This document shows positions 34,104 through 46,024 of a stretch of DNA of 64,000 nucleotides, one piece after another. The position numbers and the translations under genes are program-made. Each line of letters opens with the position of its first letter. Within the stretch, counting starts at the first letter, position 1. A model generated the notes under the pieces. It worked only from the letters and a program-made list of their open reading frames with translations. It had not been told where the DNA came from and made no database searches. The DNA is from Austropuccinia psidii. Its lineage: Eukaryota; Basidiomycota; Pucciniomycetes; Pucciniales; Sphaerophragmiaceae. The DNA lies in the NCBI GenBank assembly GCA_023105745.1, contig JALGQZ010000011.1:24501975-24565974 (forward strand), in the 5' to 3' direction.

Positions 34104-35931
34104 GTAATAAATGTTAATAAGGAAAAATATTTGTCAGATCAAATAATTGAAGCACAAATTATTCCTGAATTAACATTAGATATGCAGGAAAGCCTTATTG
34201 AAATTATATTTCAATATAGGGAAGCCTTTGCTTCTGCTAATGAATCACTAGGGGCTATTAAAGTCAATTAGATGGAAATTATGCTCAATGTGGAAAGGCC
34301 CTACCCTCCACTATTAAGAACACCAGCTTATCCAGCTATCCTCAGGGCTAGAGAAGCATTGGAAACTCATATTAATGATCTAATGAAACTGGGAGTCCTT
34401 AGAAAAGTTGGACACAATGAGGAAGTGGAAGTCACAACCCCTGTAATCATTACTTGACATAATGATAAATCAAGGATGGTTGGGGATTTCAGAGAATTGA
34501 ATACCTATACTATTCCAGACAGATACCCAATTAATAGAATTCATGAGAATTTTACTCAATTATCCAAGGCAAGATTTATCACTTCCATGGATTCCCTTAA
34601 AGGTTTCCATCAGAATTTTTTGACATCTCATGCTATAAAATTATTCAGAATAATTTTGCAATGTGGTATTTATGAATACTTGAGGATGCCTTTTGGTATT
34701 TAAAATTCACCCTCCCATTATCAAAGAATGATTAATATCATTTTCCCACATGAATTATCAGAGGGATGGTTAATCATCTCTATTGATAAAATTATTATTT
34801 ATTCAGAAACCTGGCAATTGCATTTAGAAAGAATTAAGTGAAAATTAAAATATCCCTTAAAAAATGTAATTTAGGGTTTCATGAGTTAAAAGCTCTAGGA
34901 AATTTAGTTTCCGGAGTAAGCCTTGGTGTTGATGAAAGCAAAGTGGCTTCAGTCTTACTGAACCAAATGCCCCAGAACACAAAAGAAATGATTTTTTTCT
35001 TAGGGTTTGCCAGTTATTACAGGAAACACCTTAAGGATTTTGAAATCAATGCCAGATCACTGTAAAGAATTTGTGACCACAATCTGTCTTTTAGATGACA
35101 CAAGTAAGGATTAAAGTATATGATAAAATCAATTATGCCTTAACCAATGCACCATGATTATTGATTCTGGACTGGAAACTTCCTTTCAAGCTGTATATTG
35201 ATGCATGTGGTGAAGTTTCAGGTTCAGATCTTCATCAAGTTCAAACTTTCAATTACAAGCCTTATGAAGGACCAGTTTGTTTTATCCCAACACATATTAA
35301 GCCTACAGAGGCTAGGTATGGAGAAAGCCAAATGAAATTCCTTTGCCTTGTTTGAGCTTTTCAAGAACTCCATCATTATCTTGATGGTAGTGTGTTTGAA
35401 GTCATTACTGTTTGTAATGCTGTAAAATCACTTCTTCACATTAAAACTCCTAACAGACACATTTCAAGATGGCAAATTACTATACAGGAGTATAGAGGAA
35501 ATATGACCATAGTACATAAAGCTGGCAGTATTCAAAATAACGCTGATGTATTGAGTAGATGGGAATTACCCAATACACCTGATAATCCTGCTTATGTTCC
35601 TGAAAATGCAGAACCTCAAATTCCAATTGAAGGAATTAATATCACAGATGTAGAAACAGAATTATTTGAAGAAGTTAGAGAAAGCTATAATAAAGATAAG
35701 AATTCTAATATTATCACTTCTCTAATTGAAAAATATTGCAAAGATACAGCTTTGGCTAACTCTTTGGATGATATATGGAAAACATCATATGACAATGGAA
35801 TATTGCATTTATTTGATGGTATCTTGTATCACAGGTCTAAACACACATGTTTAATGGTCTTATGTAGTAGAATGCTAACTAACAAAATATTACTAGAGTG
35901 CCATGACAAGATTTATTCTGAATATATGTAA
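34104..35931 (+). pseudogene. pol: Element 4 reverse transcriptase and RNase H
   Basis: Frame 34272-34703 carries VERPYPPLLRTPAYPA, VGHNEEVEVTTPVIIT, a TGA where the family has Trp, MVGDFRELNTYTIPDRYP, MDSLKGFHQ, RMPFGI then TAA. The catalytic box at 34779-34790 reads SIDK instead of YIDD. Downstream segments 34838-35065 (ALGNLVSGVSLGVDESK), 35161-35355 ([24 protein letters not shown]) and 35392-35931 ([32 protein letters not shown]) are RNase H in shifted frames; TDC reads TVC. Dead RT. Confidence 0.8.
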
Positions 35932-36821
35932 AAAGACAGTAAACTGGAAATAATTAAGACATGTGCTTGGCTTCCATCTTGGAGAAAATATGTTATTGAG
36001 TACTGTCACAGTTGTGAAAGGTGTCAAAAGGCCAATAAAGCTACTGGTAAAATATTTGGTTCAATGATTCATTACCAAGAACCAAGTACCCCATGGGAAG
36101 TGGTTCATATGGATTTGTTAACTGCCTTAGAACCTGGTGGTGAAAAAATTTACAATGCATGTCTTGTTATTTTGGACAGGTACAGAAAAACACCAATCCT
36201 TTTACCATGTTATAAAGATGACACAGCCATGGATACAGCTCTTTTAATTTGGAACAAAGGAATATCACATACTGGTCTCTTTAAAGACATCATTAGTGAT
36301 AGAGACCCAAAATTTAAATCAGCCTTATGGACAAATCTACATAAGCTTTTGGGTACAGAACTATCATTCTCAACAGCTTACCATCCACAGCCTCATGGAT
36401 TAGCAGAGGGAACAATCCAGACCCTTGAGGAAATTATCAGAATATTTTGCTCTTATGGCTTGGAGTTTAAAGATTCTTATGGCTTTACCCATCATTGGTG
36501 AACACTTATACCAGCATTGGAATTAGCCTACAACACTTCTATCCATGCTTCAACAGGAAAACCTCCTGCAATGTTAGAAAAAGGATGGAACCCCAAAATT
36601 CCAGTTGATATTTATCCATCTTCTTCAAGATTTAAGCTATTGATTGATTAATTCAGGAATCATGAAAATCAAATCATAACTGATGCATTTAAATATGCTA
36701 AGCAAAGTGGGATAAAAGCCATCAAACCCCAGAATTCAAATTAGGGTACTTTATACTAGTTTCAACCTTGAGCTCTAATAATATTAAAGGTCAAAAGAAA
36801 TTGAAATATTCCTTGGCACAA
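35932..36821 (+). pseudogene. Element 4 integrase (interrupted by element 5)
   Basis: Zinc-finger half keeps CERCQKAN; the second His is lost ([13 protein letters not shown]). The catalytic core is intact by residue: VVHMDLL (Asp), ISDRDPKF (Asp), HGLAEGTIQ (Glu), ORF 36064-36501. A TGA follows HHW, then ALELAYNTSIHAST, EKGWNPKIP and the start of the C-terminal domain up to 36821, where element 5 is inserted. The remaining domain is at 51513-51902. Confidence 0.8.
36818..36821 (+). other. Left target-site duplicate of element 5 (ACAA)
   Basis: ACAA immediately before TGTGG of the left LTR; repeated at 51509-51512 directly after the right LTR. Confidence 0.75.
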
Positions 36822-37319
36822 TGTGGTATTCCATACCATGAGTATCAGCTTCAAGCTTACCAATAAAACAAAAAAATGGTAATAAAACAAATTACACAAA
36901 ACATATTCACACATTAAAACAACAGGTTTCAAACAGAAATATAAGATACAAAGCTTCAAGATCTTATCAAAACAGTATAGTATCAAAGGATATATCCACC
37001 TTATCGCATCATCAATAACAAATTACGTCATTAAAGGCAGTTAATCTAAATAAAGGTATATAAAGATGGACAAAAGCATCAGAAGCTGTATTTTCCCCAC
37101 CTTGATTCAATTGAAAGAAGAAATACCTCAAGGCTATGCATAAAATTACAATATATTCTCCAAGAACAAATGTTTGCTTAGTAATAATGACACGCATCAA
37201 ACTTGATATAAATGATGGAATATCCATATGAAATGATACAATAGTAAAACAGAAACATTAGCATAATTCTCTCATAAATATGTAAAAATAGTAACAAAAA
37301 ATAGTTTCCCCACCTTCAA

Positions 37320-38035
37320 GAAAACATCACCAGCTATATTATCTCAATGACCTCACATGATTCTGATAAAAAGAAACTCTCACCAGCAAAATTATCTCAA
37401 AGACATTACATGATTTTGATAAGAAACAGAAACACCAGCATAATTTTCTCATATATATCATATGACTAGAAGAAAGTTCAATTGTCAGGAGCTGTATTTT
37501 CTCCACTTTCTTGGCAAAAAAGAAAATCTCACCAGCCAAATTATCTCAAATACATCACATGATTTTGATAAGAAAAAGCACCACCAGCATAATTCTCTCA
37601 GAAAATACATAACAAAGTCACCAAAAATGTAAGTGTCACCAGCAAAATTATCTCAAAGAAATCACATGATTTTGATAAGAAACAGAAACACCAGCATAAT
37701 TTTCTCATATATATCATATGACTAGAAGAAAGTTCAATTGTCAGGAGCTGTATTTTCTCCACTTTCTTGCCAAAAAGAAAATTCCACCAGCCAAATTATC
37801 TCAAATACATCACATGATTTTGATAAAGAAAAGAACCACCAGCATAATTCTCTCATAACATACATAAAAATAGAAACAAAAAATACTTTCACCACCTTCA
37901 AGAAAACATCACCAGCCATATTTTCTCAATGACCGCACATGACTCTGATAAAAAGAAAATCTCACCAGCCAAATTATCTCAAATACATCACATGATTTTG
38001 ATAAGAAAAAGCACCATCAGCATAATTCTCTCAGC
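37320..38035 (+). repeat. Degenerate tandem blocks inside the element 5 LTR
   Basis: Blocks of about 80-190 bp alternate ATCACATGATTTTGATAAGA, CACCAGCATAATTCTCTCA and TCACCAGCCAAATTATCTCA. The same blocks occur in the right LTR (49690-50580) with a different arrangement, which accounts for the LTR length difference. Confidence 0.8.
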
Positions 38036-38239
38036 AAACACGTTGCTTTACCAAAACTACACGTCTCACTAGCTAAAACCTCTCAACTATGATTTTTTCT
38101 AAGTACCCTGTTTTGAGAAGCTCTATGGAGGCCCAAAAGCTAAAAATAGAGGTCCTCTCTCTCTCATTTTTCCCATAATCATGGAACAAGTTCCCACTAT
38201 CCAGGATCACAACCATCCCTGAACTAGCAGGATATCTAG

Positions 38240-38500
38240 AATAGTAGTAGTGCTTTAGTAGTGAAAAGCTCAGTAGCCTTGCTCAATAAGCTTAGTATTA
38301 GTGAAGAATAGTAGTATAACCGTAGTAAAAGCTCAGTAGCCTTGCTCAGTAGCTTAGTATTAGTGGAGAATAGTAGTATAACCGTAGCGAAAGCTCAGTA
38401 GCTTAGTATTGGTGAAGAATAGTAGTATTAACGTAGTAAAAAGCTCAGTAGCCTTGCTCAGTGGCTTAGTATTATTAAAAAAAAGTAGTAGTGATATAAA
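38240..38500 (+). repeat. About 60-bp tandem repeat in the U3/R part of the element 5 LTR
   Basis: Four units around GCTCAGTAGCCTTGCTCAGT plus AGCTTAGTATTAGTGAAGAA plus TAGTAGTATAACCGTAGT. The right LTR has three units (50785-50985). Lies just downstream of the TATA-like site, so probably transcribed leader. Confidence 0.8.
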
Positions 38501-39029
38501 ACTCAGTATTAAAAGAAAGAAATTTCAAAAGAATCAAATCCAGTAGTCTTATTATTAGTACTCATATCAAAAAAAAAATCATTATAATCAACCTAAACCA
38601 TAAAAAAAAAATATATTCTTATCATTGTTATCAAAAAAATAAACAAAAGAAATATTCTTATTATTTTTATTAAAATAACAGAAACCCATAACATATATAT
38701 ATATTATCATCACTTTTATTAAAATAAAGTAAAAAAAATCTTAGTGTTTATTTTACCAGAAATTTTAGATCAGAGTTTTTACTGTAGTGTTATTGATAGG
38801 TCTGATTTAGAGACTGCTGATAAGTCTTCTCTATCTGTTAAAGCCACAAATCTTATTTTATTTTGTGATTCTCTGTAGGCTGACTATTCAGTATTATTTA
38901 GAGGGGCAGCTAATACACCTTAGCACCCATGGTTGTTGGACAATTCTGAAATTCAAAACAGACTTACCAATAATTTCCCCCTGAAGGTACTGCCTTATTT
39001 CATCCCACACCAAAAGGAGTTCCCACATC

Positions 39030-39046
39030 TGGTGTCCCGAAAGTGG
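39030..39046 (+). promoter_or_regulatory. Primer-binding site of element 5
   Basis: TGGTGTCCCGAAAGTGG, two nt after the LTR end. It differs from the TGGGGG-type site of elements 1, 2 and 4, so a different priming tRNA is likely. Confidence 0.65.
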
Positions 39047-39409
39047 CCAACAGCTTCAACCATCAATAATCCGTCAATTATCAAAGAAAAAACATTCAAA
39101 TTTAGTCCATATAAAAAAAAGCCTTTTATCGATAAAAAGTTTCAAGCACCTATCAAGTCAATCTGGAATCAGAAAAACCACAAAATTCTAAATCATCATC
39201 ACTATCAAGTTCTTCAACAAAATAATTTCACTATTATTATCCAAAAAAGAGGAGAATCACCTATAGATTATAGTATACCAGTTGGTACACCCAGAACTAA
39301 GAAGAAAGATCAAAAGATAGTTACAGATTATTTTCAGAAATTACTCAAGGAACTATTTGAAATTAAAAATAGAAGTGAAAAAGAGAAAATAAACAAAGAA
39401 TATATCAAT

Positions 39410-42400
39410 ATGGATTCAGCATCATCATCAAAGATACCACACAATCCAGATGAATCCAAAGAAGAAATTATAAATGAAGGGACCATGCAAGGACAAGAAG
39501 ATATTTCTGATGTAGAAAGACTTCATCAAAGAATGTTGGAAATGCAACAAGAATTAATTGAACTCCTTAAAAAAGGACCAAAAAGGAAAGAGTCAAGTTT
39601 TACCGCAGAAAACAGCCCAATGGAAGAAACTACAAGCATGCCAAGAATCTTTAGACAAGAAGGGTAACCATCACCATTTTCAAGGCCTATGGCCTCATCA
39701 ACTCCATTCACTTCACAAAGGCCAAATACTCTACCAAAGCGGGTTAATATTCATGCACAGGCTTCAAGCCCATTGCAACAAGAAATCCCACGAAACAATA
39801 CACCCATTGTCAAGATCAGACCAAAGGATTATAATTTATGGTTTGATGGAAAGTAAGTGGAAAGATTTATTAAAATAGTAGAAAATATAGCAGAAATTGA
39901 AGGAGCAAGTGGAAGGGATATAGCAAGACAGATATCCTTTTGGACTAAAGATCAAGAAATCAGCTACCATATTGAAGGAATTCCTGAATATGAAACTGGC
40001 GATTGGGAGCAATTAAAATTGGATATGAAGAGGAGATGGGGAACAGTGTCACTTGAAAGAAGATACAAGCTGTCCTCAATTACTCAGTTACTTAAAAAGA
40101 TTCAACAAGAAGGAGTAATTAGAAATATGGCCCAATATAAAAGGTTCATTGGTGAATATGAATCTATTATTAATTATCTCAAAAGGTATCAATATATACA
40201 AGGAGATATCAATCACAATTAAGAAATTTTGGCAAGTCTTTCCTCAAGTGTTCAAGAATCTATTTACAAAGAAATGATTAAAGATAAGGCCATGGTGCAA
40301 GCTTTGGATGGTGGTTATATCATTCCAAGATTGGAAATCTTAAATTTGTATATTGAACAAGATCTAGAAGCCAAAGTCTTAATTCAACAGAAGGAATTTT
40401 TACATCCAAAGTCACAAGAGAAGAAAGCTAGGTTTGAAGAGGAAATCTGGGAAGAAGTCTTAAAGAAAATGAAAGATCTTACCAAAACAATTAAAAATCC
40501 TCAGCCACAAGAAAATCAATCAAAGGATACTGGAAATGAAGCAGTTAAGGAAGTATTGAATCAGCTCAAACACCTCTCTGAAGTAGTTGAATCTCCCAAG
40601 AAACCTCAACCAAATAATAATCAAGATCATAGAACTATACAAAACTCACAGCCATTCAGGCCAAGATATCCTTCACCACCCATATCTTCTGGTTATCAAC
40701 CATATGTTCCAGCTCAAATGGCTTCAAGACAGCCATTGAAGTGTTATTACTGCCTAGAAGAAGGACATTCCGCAATAAGATGTAATCATCTCACAGAAGA
40801 CTTGGAGAAAAGAATGGTCTTGAAGCATGGAGGAACATATCTTTTTCCAAATTTTCAAAGAGTACCAACAGAAGGCCCTAAATCTGCAAAAGAATTAGCT
40901 AGACATTTTGCCAAAGAGCAGGAGGATTTTACAAAGAAAATTATGGAACAATCAAATCCACCCCAAAAGAAGCAAGAAACAACAGTAATTGAGGAAAGTA
41001 AAGGTGAGAAGGCAGCAGCTATAGCTCAAATAGAAGAATGGAAAAACTGGAAACCTCCTCAAATATCACCAGCAAATGAAAATATTCAAATAAATGTTGG
41101 GCTTAGACAGACAAGGCAAAGAGCTGCAAGACAGGAAAGTCAAAGCCAAACCCAGAAAGAGGATAAAAATGAAACACACAAACCCTTTAAAAAGAAGATA
41201 CCAGGTGCCTACCACGAGGAAGATGAGGCAGAAGAAGAAATAAGAGCTCTAATTCCAACAAAATACAAGAAAACACAAGAAGGAAAGGAAGTAGATAATG
41301 ATGATATTGAAATCATTTCCAAGGAAAAGAATAAGGAGGTACTTAGACAGGATTCACAAAAGATGGAATTAAAAAACAAGGTAAAATCCACACCCAATAA
41401 CCCAAAGATAATAATTGAACATGTGATGAAGAGAATTCTTGAACAAAAGATAAATCTTACTTTTGAAGAAATATTATCAATGACACCAACCTTTATTGAT
41501 AAGCTACAAAATTTAACTACCCAGGAAAAAGAAGTGATAAAATCAGTCAATACGTCAAATATTCAAGAGAGACTACTTTCAGTAAAGCTATGGGACTATG
41601 ATACCCCAAGATTACACTATGCATGCCCACTTGGATTTAAGGAAGTATTTATTGGAAGAGAAGAATATCCTACAATGGCATTGGTGGATACTGGATCAGA
41701 AATTAATATAATACCAGAGGAAATTGCAATTAAAGCCTCACTTACAAGTAGAAAGCTCAATATGAATCTTAGAGGAATTTTTGGACATAAAACATCTTTG
41801 GTTGGACTCTCAGAATTTACACCAATTACTATGATAACAGGAGAAGAAAAAGAAATTCATTTATTCATAGCAAAAGGAGCTGTACACACCATACTTGGAA
41901 GACCATTTTTAGCAGATAATAATGTTAAATTGGAATTTTCACACAAGCAAGGGAAAATATTTAGCTATCCAGAGCAAGATGGACGTCGATTATGCTTACC
42001 AATATGTAACCCTCAAGCTATGGGCTGGCAAATTTCTCCACCAAGAGGTATGGAGCTTTGTGTATCTTCAGAGATTGGAAAATGGTCAACACATGGAGCA
42101 GAATCATCCAAAAGAAAAGAAACAGAGGAAACAGAAAGTCAATCTTCAACAAGAGTGAAGACAATATTTCCTGGAACAAACAAAATACCCTTCTCAGCCA
42201 TTTTTGATGCAAAAAATGACTTGAATGTTATGACTCAGGAAATGGCCCTAAAAGCAGAATTAAAAATCAGCCCTTACACATCAAAATCAACAGATAACTT
42301 TTTGAAGCCAATTGGTCAAATTGAAAATCTTGAAGTCACTTTTGAAAGTGAAGAGAAAACCTACCTGGACTTTCTAGTATTTGAAAATTTCAAACAGATA

Positions 42401-43618
42401 ATAGATGAAGAAAAGTCAAGCATATTATCTTCATCTAAAGAAAGTATTCCACCTCAAACTGAAAGAAAATCTAAAGGGAAGGATCCAGAAGAGGATGAAT
42501 TGAAGTTGGAAGATAGTGAAGCAATAGAAAAAATAAAAATGGAACTGAAGAAGATGAGAAGAAATTTGGACATGGCCATAGAAGACCCAGAGAAATGGCT
42601 AGCACTTGAGCTAAGTGGTATGAATAAAGAAGATAAAGTAGAAAGCCCACAGAAGAAATTCAACATGGATCTGAAGCCACCTGAAGCAAATTCCTCAGGA
42701 ATTGCAGAAGATTATTTCAATTTAGTTCAGGACGAAGCTTGGTACATTTGTGATACTGACAAGGATTTACTAAGTGAAGAACCAAAAGACAACATAATAA
42801 ACCCATTGGCAAAAAGAAAATTTGAAGAATTGGAAAAGGAAAGTGCCATAATTACTGAAGACAAAATGGATCAAGTTTGGGATAGAAATATTCAAAATAG
42901 GATTGAGAAAAAAATGGAAACAGCAGAATCAGAAGATGACTTGAAGTTATACCAACAAAATAATGGAGATTTGGAAAATAAATATAAGCAAGGAAGAATA
43001 TTCGAAGATCTAGAAGAAGGAGAGTTATCAGAAAATACACAAAGGCTGGCTGGACTTAGCATTCTAGAAGAATTTAATCATGCCTATGATCAAATATTCT
43101 GCCTTTCAAGCTCAACTGATTTATTTAATCAAAATTAAGGAATTACATTTGGATTACCAAATGACTCCCAGAATCAAAATGGCATACAGAAAGACATACC
43201 AGAATATGAAGGACTGGAAGATTATGTAATACTTCCAATAATAACCTTTAAGGAACTGTATGATTATGAGCTAGATTCACCAATAATTCAAACCAAATAT
43301 ATTTCAGAACTACCTGGATAAAATCTTACAAATGTTGATTTTCTGGAATTACTAACCACTATTTGAATCAAAGGAAATTTAAGGAATCCTTACTGGAAGA
43401 AGCCTTATGGATATTATCAAATGACAATAGAAGTACTGTATCACAAAATGTTATGGGTTCAAGAAGATTTGAATCTAGATGGTTTGGAAATCTTGGGGGG
43501 AACTCTTTGCTGGTATGATTTTGGCTACATGTTTATTCATGAAGTCAGAGGCTTTGTTTCAGAATGGAAAGGAAACGCACAAAAAAACAACGCAACAAGA
43601 TATTTGGGGAAATATTGA
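39410..43618 (+). pseudogene. gag: Element 5 gag-protease, about 1400 codons, six stops in one frame
   Basis: One frame from 39410 (ATG; the frame is also open back to 38933) to 43618, broken only by TAA at 39665, 39854, 40220, 43136 and 43319 and TGA at 43364. Order: charged coiled-coil N-terminus (DVERLHQRMLEMQQELIELL), capsid (KDYNLWFDGK, VERFIKIVENIAEIEGASG, YHIEGIPEYETGDWEQLK), CCHC knuckle CYYCLEEGHSAIRC (40742-40783), Lys/Glu-rich linker, retropepsin ALVDTGSEINIIPEEIA (Asp codon 41687), GRPFLADNNVKLEF; then a second segment AIFDAKNDLNVMTQEMALKAEL (42206) that resembles a retropepsin start without DTG; then a long acidic tail and a C-terminal block (YHKMLWVQEDLNLDGLEI). Protease is fused to Gag, not Pol. 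Domain calls firm; the second protease-like fold is tentative. Confidence 0.88.
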
Positions 43619-44205
43619 AGGACATATGTCTTTCAGTAATTCACAACAGAAGGTTGAATATTTCTCAATAATAGCTGAAGTAATCCAATTTCAATCACCA
43701 ATTAAAAAATAAAAAACCATATAAAAAATAGCAAAATAAAAAAAAATCACCTAAAAAAGAGAATTCTGTATATATCTGTATTAGTATCAAGGGTAGTGAC
43801 CTCCTGCCTTATCAAAGAGGAATTTCAAATCATTCAAACTACCTTATAAAAAAAACTTTTTTAAACACTCTTATCACTCAGTGGAAGTGACCTCCTGCCT
43901 TATCAAAGAGGACTTTCAATTTTTCAATTTTTTCAAGTATCTTATCACTCAAGGCTATAAATCAGTATTCAATAAAGGACTTCAAACTCAACATTTCCAA
44001 GAGATTTTTTTCAATGTACAAGTATCATGATTTTATTTAAAAAAAAGAGGGGTGGTTATCTGTTCTTATGCCACCTCATATGAAAAATGGCACAAGTTTG
44101 GGCCCATAGGCCTTTATTAATGTTATTTCTCTTTTTTGAAAAAAAAACAATGAAAAGATGGTGTGAAGAAACAGCAAAAGAAGATATAGATAGCTCAAAA
44201 TATCA
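43619..44205 (+). other. Element 5 spacer, first part: no gene
   Basis: No coding signature. Contains a direct repeat AGTGACCTCCTGCCTTATCA at 43795 and 43886, 91 bp apart. Confidence 0.6.
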
Positions 44206-44504
44206 AAATTATGACTGCCAGTCATAATTTGGTTCTTTGAGCGAGGAAGAGATAAAATATGGAAAGGAAAACAAGAAGAAACAAAAACCAACCAAAAAAG
44301 CTAGGCCCTTAAGATACAAGAAAAAGAAGATAGAAGAAGTTAAAAATGTCAAAATTATGACCGCCAGTCATAATTTTCCTTAAAAGCAAGAAAACTATAG
44401 CAAGACAGGGAAGAAAGACCAACAAAACAAGCTAGGCCATTCAGATACAGAAAAGGAAGATCAAAGAATTTCAAATGTCAAAATTATGACCGCCGGTCAT
44501 AATT
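44206..44504 (+). repeat. Three palindromes in a about 130-145 bp repeat, element 5 spacer
   Basis: Each has arms AATTATGACYG and CRGTCATAATT around a central C, at 44207-44229, 44353-44375 and 44482-44504. Arm variants pair: T with A in copy 1, C with G in copy 3; copy 2 has C opposite A (G opposite U in RNA of the other strand). Flanks AAATGTCAAAATTATGACC and CAGATACA...AAGAAGA also recur. A structured DNA or RNA site is likely; function unknown. Confidence 0.85.
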
Positions 44505-44699
44505 GGGTCAGTGACTTCAGAAAAAGCAAGCAAATAGTATCTGGATAGGAAAAATGAAGTAACCAAACAACAAAAGGTGCTCAGATACAGTAAAAGAAGA
44601 CCTTGGAATATGAAAATTAACTTATGGCACAATCAACAAAAAAAACATTACACACAGAGGTATACTGGATAATGTTAGCCCAATATCTATTGGTTTAGC
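44505..44699 (+). other. Element 5 spacer between palindromes and SINE-like unit
   Basis: No gene. Carries a further half-copy of the palindrome-flank repeat (CAGATACAGTAAAAGAAG near 44581). Confidence 0.5.
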
Positions 44700-44994
44700 C
44701 ACTCTTTGACGTACTCCCATACATCCACCTCAGAAATTCAAATTGAACACAGTAATCATAGATATGAAAAAGGGTGTGGGCTCCCCAAATATAGCCAGAA
44801 TATCATTCAATTAGTCCTAACAGATCACCATAACTCAACAGATACCAGGCCATCAGTACAGAGCAACCCCCAGAGAGTGATGAACATAATGCCAGCATGA
44901 TTGTAGTTTGACAACACTGCTTCCAGAGGCAGGAATTGAACCCAGGACCTTGGTGAAAGTTGAAAGCAACCCAGAATCACTAACCACTACACCA
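44700..44994 (-). mobile_element. tRNA-derived (SINE-like) sequence in the element 5 spacer
   Basis: The minus strand from 44994 begins TGGTGTAGTGGTTAGTG, a full match to the pol III A-box (TRGYNNARNNG), and has GGTTCAATTCC at 44942-44932, matching the B-box (GWTCRANNC), 52 nt later. The head resembles tRNA-Glu/Asp genes but the acceptor and T-stem do not pair well. The body runs to about 44700. End point and full SINE status are uncertain. Confidence 0.5.
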
Positions 44995-45063
44995 TTTCAA
45001 AATATAACATCACTCCTCAAATTGACAACTCATTCAACATCACTCATCAATTTAATCACTCTT

Positions 45064-45355
45064 AAAAAAAAAAAATTTTTTTCACATAAAAAAAAAAAAA
45101 AAAAATTTTTAACATAAAAAAAAAAAAAAAAAAAAATTAACATAAGAAAAAAAAAAAAAAAAAATTTCTCAAGATAAAAAAAAAAATTTTGGTTTCAACA
45201 TAAAAAAAAAAAAAAAAATTTTTTCAAGATAAAAAAAAAAAAAAAATATTTGTTTCAACATAAAAAAAAAAAATTTTTTTCAACTTAAAAAAAAAATTTC
45301 AACATAAAATAAAAAAAAAAATTTTTGTCATAAAATAAAGAAAAAATTATAATAA
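45064..45355 (+). repeat. A(n)T(n) ladder
   Basis: About ten irregular units of an A-run followed by a T-run, separated by CAACAT/CATAAG-like words. Low complexity; the minus strand upstream of the SINE-like head. Confidence 0.85.
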
Positions 45356-45430
45356 AAATAAATAAATAAAATAAACTGTCTTGTTTAACATCAAGGATAA
45401 AAGATCAGAGCAAATAAAAAAGGCAAAATC

Positions 45431-45900
45431 AGTCCTTGTATGACTTTAAACTACAGGGTAGCAACCTGAAGGCTAAAATTAGTCCTTGTATGACTTTAAA
45501 CTACAGGTTAGCAACCTTAAGGCTAAAATTAGTCCTTGTATGACTTTAAACTACAGGGTAGCAACCTGAAGGTTAAAATAAGTCCTTGTATGACTTTAAA
45601 CTACAGGGTGGTTCCCCGACAGCCAAAATTTAGTCTTTGTATGACTCAAACTACAGGGTAGCACACCAGAGGGCTGAAGATGCAAGTAAATCAAGTAATC
45701 AAGAAAATAAAATAAAAGAAGATATCAAAAGTAAAACAAAGGTGAATAATATAATAATGAAAGCTTCAAGTAAAACAGTAAACTCAGTACTAGGGTCCAC
45801 AAATGTCCTTGTATGACATTAAACTGCAGGATTTGGTATACCTAATATACTGGGTTTTATCCACCTAGAGGTAAAGTCCTTGTATGACTTAAAGCTACAA
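45431..45900 (+). repeat. 50-bp tandem repeat upstream of element 5 pol
   Basis: Five head-to-tail units from 45431 to about 45682 start AGTCCTTGTATGACTTTAAA and continue CTACAGGGTAGCAACCTGAA. Isolated further copies of the first part lie near 45807 and 45878. The last is about 150 bp before the pol ATG. Confidence 0.92.
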
Positions 45901-46024
45901 CTCAAATACAATTATGAACAAAAATAAAAGAAAGAACTGAAAAGACTGTTTTTATTTCAACTAAAAAAATTATTATAAAAAAATATATATTATCAATTTA
46001 TCCTTTAAAACCAGATTAATAATC

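Larger units (their letters stand above)
36822..39027 (+). repeat. Element 5 left (5') LTR, 2.2 kb
   Basis: Begins TGTGGTATTCC, ends GTTCCCACA. Contains internal tandem blocks (CACCAGC...ATTATCTCA type at 37320-38035; GCTCAGTAGCCTTGCTCAGT type at 38240-38500). The promoter-like TATA position reads TAAAAATA at 38141, where the right LTR has TATAAATA. Confidence 0.93.

Noticed and set aside
39854..39860. GTAAGT splice donor in element 5 gag
   Set aside because: Capsid coding similarity continues directly past it in the same frame; the site arises from a stop-creating change (AAG-TAA-GTG).
44918..44994. Functional tRNA gene
   Set aside because: A- and B-boxes are good, but the acceptor and T stems do not pair and no clear anticodon arm forms; treated as tRNA-derived.
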